Positions 44,452 to 52,702 of a DNA stretch of 64,000 bases are shown piece after piece. The stretch's first letter is position 1; every line of letters begins with the position of its first letter. Under the pieces are notes generated by a model, which was not told the origin of the DNA, did no database searches, and was given only the letters and a program-made list of their open reading frames with translations. The stretch is from DATCTV01 sp964400685 (lineage in GTDB: Bacteria > Desulfobacterota > Desulfomonilia > UBA1062): contig CAYNVT010000001.1 of the NCBI GenBank assembly GCA_964400685.1, forward strand, positions 1 to 64,000, written 5' to 3'. The position numbers and the translations under genes were made by a program.

Positions 44452-45227
44452 ATATCGAAGCGGCGTATTATGTTATAGTGGCATTTTTCGGGCTCTTTAT
44501 CGGGAGTTTCCTGAATGTATGCATCTACCGGATTCCGAGAGATCTTTCGATAGTATGGCCGGGTTCAAAATGTCCTGGCTGTGATACTCCTATCAGAGCA
44601 TATGACAATATACCTGTTTTAAGCTGGATTATTCTTATGGGAAAATGCAGGAAATGCGGGCAGAGGATCTCTGTCAGATACCCTGTTGTTGAGGCGCTGA
44701 GCTGTGTTATTTCGATAGTCTTTTTCCACAAGTACGGACTTACTCCTCAGTTTTTCATATATTATGCCTTCGCATGCGCGTTGATCGTTGTGACCTATAT
44801 AGACCTCGATTTCCAGATTATTCCAGACAGGATTTCTCTGGGCGGCATTATTGTCGGGCTTGTTTGCGTATACTGGCTGCCTGTAAGCTATAAAGACTCT
44901 CTTATCGGTATGGTATTTGGAGGAGGGATTCTGCTTTCGATAATCTATGGTTATTATTTCCTGACAAAAAAGCAGGGTATGGGTGGCGGAGATGTTAAGC
45001 TTCTTGCAATGATAGGAGTATTTACAGGATGGCAGGGTGTGCTGTTTACCCTTTTCGCTGCATCCCTGACCGGTTCAGTCATAGGTGTTGCCTGGGTTTA
45101 CCTTAATCGCAAGGATATGAAGGCGGCCATTCCGTTCGGACCGTTTCTATCGATAGGGGCATTGATTTATATTCTATGGGGTCCGCCCATGATAAGCTGG
45201 TATTTCGGGGTCATGAGACATCCATAA
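44448..45227 (+). CDS. pilD: Prepilin peptidase
   Basis: This membrane aspartic protease trims and N-methylates type IV pilin-like precursors. The 259-residue protein starts at a TTG overlapping the accA stop (TTGA). It has the full set: GLFIGSFLNVCIYRIPRD, the zinc-binding cysteines in CPGCDTPIRAYDNIPVLSW and CRKCGQ, the first catalytic Asp in TYIDLDFQIIPD, the second in GMGGGDVKLLAMIG, and about eight membrane helices. It processes pilin-type substrates encoded elsewhere. Confidence 0.93.
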   Translation: MNIEAAYYVIVAFFGLFIGSFLNVCIYRIPRDLSIVWPGSKCPGCDTPIRAYDNIPVLSWIILMGKCRKCGQRISVRYPVVEALSCVISIVFFHKYGLTPQFFIYYAFACALIVVTYIDLDFQIIPDRISLGGIIVGLVCVYWLPVSYKDSLIGMVFGGGILLSIIYGYYFLTKKQGMGGGDVKLLAMIGVFTGWQGVLFTLFAASLTGSVIGVAWVYLNRKDMKAAIPFGPFLSIGALIYILWGPPMISWYFGVMRHP

Positions 45228-45776
45228 GATAAGCAGTCATTAAATCTTTATTTCAAGTTCCTTCAGCCTTTTCGGTGCTTCAGTCCACATTTCAACTGCC
45301 CTCTCATTTTAGTGGTATCCGATGCCAGAGTCACTTGGGCATCCTGTCTAAAATCGGGCTTTTACCGGAATGTGCTAATGTTGTACAGACAACCTTTTTT
45401 ATGTTGAAATATGCCATTTATAAGCAATCATTATGTCAGTTCTTAGAAATCAGCAAATATTACGAAAGATAAGTGAATTACAATAATGTTATCCAACCCG
45501 GTTTGTTTTTATGTAAAAGTATTGCTTTTTGATATGCTGCAATTATTATTAAATATAAAGTTGAATTATAATAAAATATATATTATAGATATTTAAATTA
45601 TTTATTAACATATTGGATATTATAAGTTAAACTATCATTTAATAGCTGGAGGCTTTAATTTAATGTTTATTGTTTATTGGGATGTGAATGTAATATTGAG
45701 GCAGGGCGGTTGTTTGTCCAGAATTAATCCAAAGTACAAATCTAAAAAAATTATTAATAATTTATAGGAGGTAATA
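45228..45776. other. 549-base AT-rich intergenic region
   Basis: No gene is supported here. Positions 45535-45770 are unusually AT-rich compared with the neighbouring genes, so the promoter of the following secreted-protein gene and perhaps a region of horizontal origin lie here. On the minus strand, 45240-45290 reads MWTEAPKRLKELEIKI; KRLKELE recalls IS3-type OrfA proteins, but it is too short to call. A TAGGAGGT ribosome site precedes the next start. Confidence 0.4.
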
Positions 45777-47666
45777 ATGTTGAGGAGAAGACATGCATTG
45801 TATTTGGTAATTGGAATGACACTGTTTTTCATGTCATCAGGCTTTCTTGGCATGTGCGTCGGTACTGATTACAAACCGGCAACAATCTCCATCACAAGCC
45901 CGGTAAAAGGTACAGTAATTGAAACCGGAACGCCTGCCATAATAATCTCCGGAAAGGTAACAGCAGGAGACAGTGAGATACAGACGCTGAAGGCCCAGGG
46001 AAAGGTGATTGCATTTAATAATACTACCGGGGCTTTTTCTTACCAGCTTACAATGAATCAGACTAAAATATTTACGACATGTGAATTTACAGTAATTGAT
46101 AAAAAGGGGATTGCCAATATTGAAAGGGTTTCCTATTCACTCGGGCAGGCATCCGAACCCGGGTCAGTCGGCGTAATAGACAATGCAATGAGACTGGTAT
46201 TGACTGATTCTCTTCTCGATCAGGTTGAGATATTTGCAGGTAACTTCATGAATACATGGAAAAATGACCTTGTTTATGGATGGGATAATGCCAGATACGG
46301 TTCACAGAATCCTGAAAGCCCGTTCGCTTCAATGTCGCCTGTCATACCAACAGCAAGAATACCATTCGATGACGGTATGGACGGGTGGATACAGCTGTCA
46401 CAGGAATACAGCGCATCTCAGGACAAGGGATACATAAACCTGGGCAAGATTTCCATATCAACCGACATACTGCCCACCAACCAGATAGCAGCCGGAATAT
46501 TGATTACCCCTGAAAGCTGGGTAAATCCAAGAGGCGGCAGCGCGAAGGCCTTATTTGTCCAGGGACACTACAGGACTTATCCTCTCGGTATTGAGACAAG
46601 AATACACTTTACGGTTTATACGAACCTGGTAAACGTCTCCAACGTCAAACTGGGGCTTGGCGTCAATTCCAACAATAAGATTGTTGCAAAGCTGGATTTA
46701 AGGCAGGCAGATATTGATCTTGGGAATCCAACAATAGAATTTGGAGTTTTGGATCTGGAAGATGATCTGATTAACTTCGTACTCGACATAGTCAAGTGTC
46801 TGGTGCTGGAAAAGCTGGCCATTGAAATGGAGGTTGTCGGCGTAAATGACATAGCATTCGATCTTCTTGGATTGAACATCAGCGGCTGGCCAATGATGAG
46901 CACCGTATTTACAACGCCGACAGCTGATCAGATGATTATTGATCTGGGCCTGTCCGCCAAGCTTGCTGAAGACACCACACCGGCCGTACCCGACCTCACG
47001 GCATTCTACTCAACGCTTCCAAATACTCAGCCTGCTATAAACATGACGTCCAGTGAGAATATCGCAGTTGCGATTTCGGATGATCTGATGAACGAGGCGG
47101 CCTTTGACCTGATACAACTCGGTATACTGAAAAATATGGACCTTACATCTTATGTAAGGGATCTGCTTGGCAATCTTGCTACCGGCAAGACTATCATTGC
47201 AAAAGCGACGCTTGTTACTCCTCCTGTATTTGACTTCTCGGGAACTGAGGTCATGCCTGATGGCATTACCCAGGTCGGCAGAGTCATAGTCAAAGATCTG
47301 TATTTCGATCTTTATTATAAATCATCTCTGCCGCCCTATCCTTATGCGGCAAGAATGTGTGTCGATGTCGACCTTGACCTGCAGCTGAAGCTTTCCGATG
47401 ACGGAAAGCATATACAGGCAATGCTCGATGTTCCTGAAAGCAGCTTCACCATCAACTACCTGTATACAAACCTGACAAATGCGGCATTGCTGCCTGAAAT
47501 CGGGGGCAAGCTCACGGTCACGATTCTTGATATCCTCCTTCAGAAGCTTGTAGACATTGATATCCCGACTATTGACCTCTTCGGTCAGGGCATAGCGATC
47601 GGCATATCGGACACGGCACTGGTTAACAACTGCCTTGTTGCAAAGGTTAATGTGGCGGTTCAGTAG
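45777..47666 (+). CDS. Large secreted or lipid-anchored protein, possibly TULIP/BPI-like
   Basis: A 629-residue protein with an N-terminal signal (LYLVIGMTLFFMSSGFLGMC; the Cys could make it a lipoprotein). Residues of about 30-125 look like an Ig-type beta domain (ITSPVKGTVIETGTPAIIISG). Two repeat-like stretches follow, at about 140-400 and 400-629, each with amphipathic helices and long strands. In each, an ISDDLMNEAAFDLIQLGIL- or LTDSLLDQVEIFAGNFMN-like block occurs; this resembles the LGISD-type helix of BPI/LBP/CETP lipid-transfer proteins, and the end (GIAIGISDTALVNN) recalls the C-terminal part. I infer a lipid-binding TULIP fold; this is unproven. It has its own strong ribosome site and a perfect terminator. 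Confidence 0.7.
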   Translation: MLRRRHALYLVIGMTLFFMSSGFLGMCVGTDYKPATISITSPVKGTVIETGTPAIIISGKVTAGDSEIQTLKAQGKVIAFNNTTGAFSYQLTMNQTKIFTTCEFTVIDKKGIANIERVSYSLGQASEPGSVGVIDNAMRLVLTDSLLDQVEIFAGNFMNTWKNDLVYGWDNARYGSQNPESPFASMSPVIPTARIPFDDGMDGWIQLSQEYSASQDKGYINLGKISISTDILPTNQIAAGILITPESWVNPRGGSAKALFVQGHYRTYPLGIETRIHFTVYTNLVNVSNVKLGLGVNSNNKIVAKLDLRQADIDLGNPTIEFGVLDLEDDLINFVLDIVKCLVLEKLAIEMEVVGVNDIAFDLLGLNISGWPMMSTVFTTPTADQMIIDLGLSAKLAEDTTPAVPDLTAFYSTLPNTQPAINMTSSENIAVAISDDLMNEAAFDLIQLGILKNMDLTSYVRDLLGNLATGKTIIAKATLVTPPVFDFSGTEVMPDGITQVGRVIVKDLYFDLYYKSSLPPYPYAARMCVDVDLDLQLKLSDDGKHIQAMLDVPESSFTINYLYTNLTNAALLPEIGGKLTVTILDILLQKLVDIDIPTIDLFGQGIAIGISDTALVNNCLVAKVNVAVQ

Positions 47667-47687
47667 CTGATATACAGGCAATAGAGC

Positions 47688-47721
47688 AAAAAGGCGTCCG
47701 GTAATTGCCGGACGCCTTTTT
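47688..47721. terminator. Two-way terminator at 47688-47721
   Basis: A perfect 14-bp stem, AAAAAGGCGTCCGG with CCGGACGCCTTTTT, around a 6-base loop, with A-run and T-run at its ends. It serves the secreted-protein gene on the plus strand (stop 47666) and ends at the stop codon of the TIR-like gene on the minus strand. Confidence 0.9.
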
Positions 47722-48613
47722 ATTTTCTGATGGTATCTCTGTTGATGATTGTGACCGGGATTGTGACGTCCGATGTTTCAGATAATAATTTCCTGATATC
47801 GATGCCGCCGGATACAAGCACTTCAATTCTTATATTTGAAAATACCCTGTATATGAATTCCATGCTTTCAAACGGGAGCGTATTCTTGTAGACCGTCTCA
47901 AAACGTGATTTCATTTTCGTCAGACCCTTGATAAGCAGCCGTATTCTTGAGGCTGCCTCTTCATGATGCAATGATTCAAAAGCCCCTAAAAAAACGAAGT
48001 CAGTTCCTTCAAGTATTAGAAAATCGGCAGGGTAAGCTATCCTGTAAAATTCCTTTATAAACTGATTTTCAATGGGCAGCGGCTTCAGGTTGCGGCTCAG
48101 AAGATACTGCTGCAACTCTTCATCGCTGTGGAGCAATCCAAGCAGTCCATTCGCAGATGTCTTTAATAATGCCTCTTCAATTATTGTCTGTGCAATTGAG
48201 TGAAAATTATCAGGATAGTATAATATTGCGGGCAGCGGTGCAAATTTTTCTGCCTCATGAACGGCCTTTTCAAGTGGAATAACGATCTTATCAAAAGCGA
48301 GCATTATGCCGTATGAAAGGTGAACATCAGCCGATCGCGCGAGATTCTTATCAGTAAATACCAGACAGAACCGGGACGAGATGATCTTTGAACAAACCTG
48401 TTCACAAAACATTATTTTATCATGATCTGACAGCTCCGGCATAACATAGACATTAAGACCCTTTGCCATGAACAGATCGTTGAGGGTGCTTATCTCCATT
48501 TCATACTTCACCTTATCAGGTACGGCGATGAACACGTTTTTTTCGGAGCCTGCGAAATGACCGCAATAGGGTAGATCCAGCATGCAGGATTTTTTTTGTA
48601 TAGTCTTTTTCAT
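47720..48613 (-). CDS. Protein with TIR/deoxyribosyltransferase-like N-terminus, unknown C-terminus
   Basis: A 297-residue soluble protein. Residues of about 25-120 have the pattern of TIR-like and nucleoside 2-deoxyribosyltransferase-like folds: a strand (NVFIAVPD), a second strand (LNVYVMPE), then CSKIISSRFCLVFTDKN and a helix LSYGIMLAFDKIVIPL, as in domains that read NxNVxYExGxAxALxKPVxLI. The catalytic Glu expected in TIR NADases is not obvious, so enzyme activity is doubtful. The C-terminal half (from about residue 165) is not assigned. Its ATG begins directly after the stop of the GH63-like gene (TAGATG), so it is coupled to it. A defence or signalling role is possible but not supported by neighbours. 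Confidence 0.6.
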   Translation of the reverse strand: MKKTIQKKSCMLDLPYCGHFAGSEKNVFIAVPDKVKYEMEISTLNDLFMAKGLNVYVMPELSDHDKIMFCEQVCSKIISSRFCLVFTDKNLARSADVHLSYGIMLAFDKIVIPLEKAVHEAEKFAPLPAILYYPDNFHSIAQTIIEEALLKTSANGLLGLLHSDEELQQYLLSRNLKPLPIENQFIKEFYRIAYPADFLILEGTDFVFLGAFESLHHEEAASRIRLLIKGLTKMKSRFETVYKNTLPFESMEFIYRVFSNIRIEVLVSGGIDIRKLLSETSDVTIPVTIINRDTIRK

Positions 48614-49882
48614 CTATGAAATGCCGTGGCGCTCGATCATATCAAGGACAAGAGCCGGCCATGTGAACATGTTCGCCCCTTTGCCGATGCCGGTTTCAGG
48701 GTCATAGAATTCGTGAAATCCATTGTTGGTAATAAGCCTTGCAGTCTTTGCGGTTATGGATGATGCGATATCCTTTCTCCCATAAATTGATGCGGCCTCT
48801 GCCGCAGCCCAGCTCATGCTTATCCATATGCATGGCCCCCGCCAGAGCATGGAATCCCTGAACCATTTCAGGTCATGCTCTTTTGCCGAATTGAACTGAA
48901 CGCCAAAGTCGCAGGCGAAATGCTCAGTTGAATTTATATATCCTGTGATTACCCTCTCTGCCCGGTCAAATGATACCAGACCAGAAAGCAGAGGCATGAT
49001 GCCGTTAAGGCAAGATCTGAAAACACAGACAGGTTTGGGTCTCATCCATCTCGGGTAATAAAACCCTCTTCTTTCATCCCACAGCAGGTTTTCACAGGCA
49101 TTGATAACCTCATCCGCCATGCCTTTGCATTTATCTGCATTCGCTCCATCCCCTGCTGCTGAAAAAAGCCTGGAGACCGCCATTGCCCCTGCCGCAACGA
49201 GACCATTCATTCCCGCGTCCTGGAATACGAAAGCCTCTTTTTCAAGAGCCGTTTTTCCGTTCCAGCCAAGCCGGGCGATTTCTTTAAGCTGCCTTAAATA
49301 GGCGAACGAATATCTTAAGAACCATGTCGGCCTTCGTACATCTACTCCGCAGGCTTCATCGAAATAAGGCGCCGTATCGGTGCCCGATTCCCAAGGGTGG
49401 ATTATGCACACCAGATTGTCACCCAAGAGGTCTCTTTCCCTCATCAGGTAATCAAGGCATTTGAGCATTGAAGGGAGTAGCTTTAATATTCTTTCATCCC
49501 TGGTCCTGTTATAAACAATCTCTGCTGCGATGAGGTATGAAGGCGGGTCGATAAACCTGCTCCGGCCCGTGCTGTCGAATTGGACAGAGACGGACTTGAT
49601 AAGAATCTTCCTGAAAAGGGATTCACTATTCCCAAGGCCTTCTATTCTGGCCTCGTGCGGTACAAGACCGGTTTTAAGCTGGAAAGAGAAAACCGCTTCC
49701 AGTTCTCTCACGGCAAGTTCGGGCTCGATTACCGAAAGCGCAATTGCATGCCAGCCTGAATCCCACGCGAAAAACGACTGGTAGGAACCCGGCGCGGGCT
49801 GGTGAAACGTTAGGCCCTGCCAGTTGACGAAGTTTTTTTCAAACACGTCCCGGGCCTGCTTTATAAGGTGTTCTTCTGTCAT
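48614..49882 (-). CDS. GH63/trehalase-like glycoside hydrolase, mannosyl/glucosylglycerate hydrolase type
   Basis: A 422-residue (alpha/alpha)6 hydrolase. Marks are SFFAWDSGWHAIAL (sugar-binding Trp/Asp near residue 38), FQLKTGLVPHE (about 68-78), an acidic IIHPWESGTDTAP segment (catalytic-acid region), the W.RGP pattern in SMLWRGPCIWISMSW (about residue 350) and the closing FYDPETGIGKGANMFTWPALVLD (known GH63 end). The short, single-domain form is like the mannosylglycerate/glucosylglycerate hydrolases of Thermus and mycobacteria. The product would then be glycerate plus sugar (inference). It overlaps the exonuclease gene (ATGA) upstream and abuts the TIR-like gene downstream. Confidence 0.8.
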   Translation of the reverse strand: MTEEHLIKQARDVFEKNFVNWQGLTFHQPAPGSYQSFFAWDSGWHAIALSVIEPELAVRELEAVFSFQLKTGLVPHEARIEGLGNSESLFRKILIKSVSVQFDSTGRSRFIDPPSYLIAAEIVYNRTRDERILKLLPSMLKCLDYLMRERDLLGDNLVCIIHPWESGTDTAPYFDEACGVDVRRPTWFLRYSFAYLRQLKEIARLGWNGKTALEKEAFVFQDAGMNGLVAAGAMAVSRLFSAAGDGANADKCKGMADEVINACENLLWDERRGFYYPRWMRPKPVCVFRSCLNGIMPLLSGLVSFDRAERVITGYINSTEHFACDFGVQFNSAKEHDLKWFRDSMLWRGPCIWISMSWAAAEAASIYGRKDIASSITAKTARLITNNGFHEFYDPETGIGKGANMFTWPALVLDMIERHGIS

Positions 49883-51189
49883 CCCTTAACCCTGTCCGAG
49901 CCGATATTCTTCAGAATCAGCCGTTTGCGGCGATGTTCAAAAGAGGCCTTTTCATCTTCTGTAAGAAGCTCATATCTCAATGCCTGTTCAACGAGGTCAA
50001 GCGCCCGTCCGATATCATGGCTCCTGTGCTCACAGAACTTGGCAAGTTCAATCAGAGCGAATATGTCGCAGCTGTCCGAAGATACTATATCTTCCCACAA
50101 ACAGACAGCCTCCTGCCATTGTTCGGATTTTTTGTGCATCAGAGAGAGCATCTTTTTTGCTTCCTTTGCATATGAAAGATCATCGATTCCGGCTATTGAT
50201 TTAATCATTGCCCTCATAAGTTCATGGTTTCCCTGGTCATTATGAAGTTTTGCCGCAGCCAGGATATCTCCGGGATGGGCTTTATCAATGCCGTTTCCCG
50301 ATACCACCTCTGATAGATGGCTGAGCAGCGTCGCCATCGATACGATATCGAAGCGGTTGTGCTCGAAGACATCTCCCATGAGCGATGGATTTCGGGTCCT
50401 CAGCCAGTCGAAATAACGCTGCGGGATTTCCGAACCCGGAACATCGCCGGTCCTCCTGAAACCCAGCACCTCGTCTTCAAGCGTTACCAGCCTGCAGTTG
50501 GTTGTGCGGTGCGAAAGAAGCCTGCGTGAGGGATTGAGAAGATCAAGGTGCGGCATGGATTTCATAGAGTCTTCGAGACGGTTCAATATAAAACGAGCCG
50601 AGAGCAGGTTCAAATCAAAGGCCCTGCCGTTGAACGAGACCAGGAACTTCTTCTCGGCTGCGCTCTCGTTCAGGAAGACGAGCATGGCTTTTTCATCGGA
50701 ATAGTCCCTGGCGAAAAGCTGGCATGTAATGAAATCATCACCCTCGAAGAATCCGAGTCCGATCAGGAAAGGCAGCGTCCCGGTACCTCCTGCAAGCCCT
50801 GTTGTCTCGGTATCGAAAAAAAGGGCATCGTGAGGGTTGAAGCCTCCAATTGCAGAATGGCGTGCGAGGATTGAAGCGGCCTGCATGTTAATTTTCAGGC
50901 ATTCTCTGATAAGTTTGCCGCCGTGCCGCGAATCGGCCCTGAATCTGTTCCTGGAAAAAAAGAACTCACCGTGGTTGTTGCTCACGACCTCGCCTGAAAG
51001 TGCAGTTTCAATTGGAACTGAAGCTTTCAGCGTCCGGCTCTGAGGCCTTTGCTGTATCCTGGTGCCCCTGGCCATTATGGCGTCTATTCTACGCCTGAGC
51101 TCTTCAAGGCTGGGTTTATTAGCAGCTGCTCCCTGCTTTGATTTAGGACCTTCACCTGTAAGTCTTTTCAGTCTGTCTATTGTACTCAT
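49879..51189 (-). CDS. mrfB: YprB/MrfB-type 3'-5' exonuclease
   Basis: A 436-residue protein with an RNase H-like exonuclease core (about residues 105-285): FFDTETTGLAGGTG (DxE), VSFNGRAFDLNLLSARF (second Asp), LDLLNPSRRLL and EHNRFDIVSMATLL (final catalytic Asp, with His). The rest is helical with repeat-like segments (LHNDQGNHELMRAM, DRGLDLVEQAL-type). This is the Bacillus subtilis YprB layout. There yprB (mrfB) sits with the helicase gene yprA (mrfA) in mitomycin-C damage repair. Here a MrfA homologue starts at 52703 on the opposite strand. It leads a minus-strand operon with the GH63-like and TIR-like genes. Symbol by homology only. Confidence 0.82.
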   Translation of the reverse strand: MSTIDRLKRLTGEGPKSKQGAAANKPSLEELRRRIDAIMARGTRIQQRPQSRTLKASVPIETALSGEVVSNNHGEFFFSRNRFRADSRHGGKLIRECLKINMQAASILARHSAIGGFNPHDALFFDTETTGLAGGTGTLPFLIGLGFFEGDDFITCQLFARDYSDEKAMLVFLNESAAEKKFLVSFNGRAFDLNLLSARFILNRLEDSMKSMPHLDLLNPSRRLLSHRTTNCRLVTLEDEVLGFRRTGDVPGSEIPQRYFDWLRTRNPSLMGDVFEHNRFDIVSMATLLSHLSEVVSGNGIDKAHPGDILAAAKLHNDQGNHELMRAMIKSIAGIDDLSYAKEAKKMLSLMHKKSEQWQEAVCLWEDIVSSDSCDIFALIELAKFCEHRSHDIGRALDLVEQALRYELLTEDEKASFEHRRKRLILKNIGSDRVKG

Positions 51190-51267
51190 GCGTTAATCAG
51201 CGTAGGTCGAACGCTGAGTTATGTCAACAGCCGGGAACATTATCTAAGAGAGCCCGTCAGTTTATTT

Positions 51268-52542
51268 TCAGACAAAAAAGATCATCCCTAAAGATATGCA
51301 TGTCATCATTATGGCGGCGGGCAGGATATAGCGTCTTAGTCCCGGGCTGCCCATGAATATGACCATCAAACCCTTGGTGGCTGTGTTTGTGGCCGCGGCC
51401 AGGATAATTCCGGTTGCAGCGCTTGTCGCATCGAGAGCGCCCTGGCCTGAATTCATCTTGGCGAGCGTTATGGATATGGCGTCAACGTCTGCGATGCCTG
51501 CAAGAACACTGGATACTAGCACTCCGCTGCTGCCCCAGTTCATCTGGGCGAATTTTGATATGACCAGAATAATGGAAACCAGTATTGCAAAGCTTATTGC
51601 TGGCCACAACTCGAACGGGTTGGCAAAGGATACCTCAGCTGCGTTGTCTGCACGCCCGGCTTTTTTATAAAGCCAGAAACAATAGACGAGCCCAACTACC
51701 ACCGGTACCAGCATAGGCAGGATGAGCCTTTCGGCCAGGGGCATATTCAACACCCCAACTATCACGATGATCCTGCCGAACATGACAGTCCATGCAATCG
51801 TTATTGCGAGGGCGAAGTTTTTTGCCAGCGTCTGCGCCTGCCTGCTCTGCTGCGTACATGAAAGGGTAAGTGCGGTGGATGACGCCAGCCCGCCCAACAG
51901 GCCGGTAAGGCCCATGCCCTTTGAAGGGCCGATCACTTTTATGAGTATGTAACCTATGAAACTGATGCCAGAAATCAGAATGACCAGAAGCCAAATGTTG
52001 AAGGGGTTGATCTGGTTGAACGGTTCCGGGCCGAATGTCCTGTTCGGAAGTATGGGAAGGATGATAGCGGTTATGACCGCGAACTTGAGTGTTGCAAACA
52101 GGTCTTCCCTGGACATGCGTTCCACTATGCCGTGGAGTTCCGGTTTTATGGATAAGAGCAGCATCGTCATGACGCCAAGTGCACCTGCTATTGCGATCTG
52201 GCCGTAATTGCACATGATGCCGCATATAAACGCGATCAGAGCCGACACTTCGCCCGTAATGCCTGATTTCTGGTTGAGTGTGTCCGCATACTGAGTCACG
52301 GCGAGGATAATGCCGAAGGAACCTATCGTGATGATGAGCGGAAGGATACTGTGTGTGATATCCGATACAAAGGCGGAGGCGCAGCCCAGAAGCGAAATAA
52401 GCGCAAACGTCCTTATCCCGGCGGTGTGCTCCCTTTCCTCGCCCCTGCTGAATGAGAACTCGCGCTGCATGCCTATGAGGATGCCTATGAGGAGCGCAAC
52501 GCCGAACCTTAAAAACAGATACGGATCCTGCTGTATGGTCAT
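51268..52542 (-). CDS. MgtC-type membrane protein with DUF4010 domain
   Basis: A 424-residue polytopic protein. The N-terminal 130 residues are of the MgtC/SapB type (FGVALLIGILIGMQREFSFSRGEEREHTAGIRTFALISLLG). The C-terminal 230 residues match the DUF4010 pattern (GLTGLLGGLASSTALTLSC, LPMLVPVVVGLVYCFW, AGIADVDAISITLAKM, AATNTATKGLMVIFMG). About 12 membrane helices. MgtC proteins are linked to Mg2+ and virulence control, while the fused form is uncharacterised, maybe an ion or small-solute carrier. It lies between the mrfA and mrfB homologues. Confidence 0.87.
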   Translation of the reverse strand: MTIQQDPYLFLRFGVALLIGILIGMQREFSFSRGEEREHTAGIRTFALISLLGCASAFVSDITHSILPLIITIGSFGIILAVTQYADTLNQKSGITGEVSALIAFICGIMCNYGQIAIAGALGVMTMLLLSIKPELHGIVERMSREDLFATLKFAVITAIILPILPNRTFGPEPFNQINPFNIWLLVILISGISFIGYILIKVIGPSKGMGLTGLLGGLASSTALTLSCTQQSRQAQTLAKNFALAITIAWTVMFGRIIVIVGVLNMPLAERLILPMLVPVVVGLVYCFWLYKKAGRADNAAEVSFANPFELWPAISFAILVSIILVISKFAQMNWGSSGVLVSSVLAGIADVDAISITLAKMNSGQGALDATSAATGIILAAATNTATKGLMVIFMGSPGLRRYILPAAIMMTCISLGMIFFV

Positions 52543-52702
52543 AATATCCTTATCGGTTTATAAGCCGATTTATTCAATATTTATGTTGAGTTTATGGGAT
52601 TAGAGAAATCCGGCAACATAAATTCTTTACAGTTTCATGACTGGGCTGTAATCTTGATCAACAGATTAATTCAGCTCATTCAAACCAGAAGACGGAGAAG
52701 AC

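Noticed and set aside
45240..45290. Short minus-strand peptide with KRLKELE, like IS3 OrfA transposase
   Set aside because: Only about 16 codons, with no matching catalytic part, terminal repeats or target duplication; chance similarity is likely.
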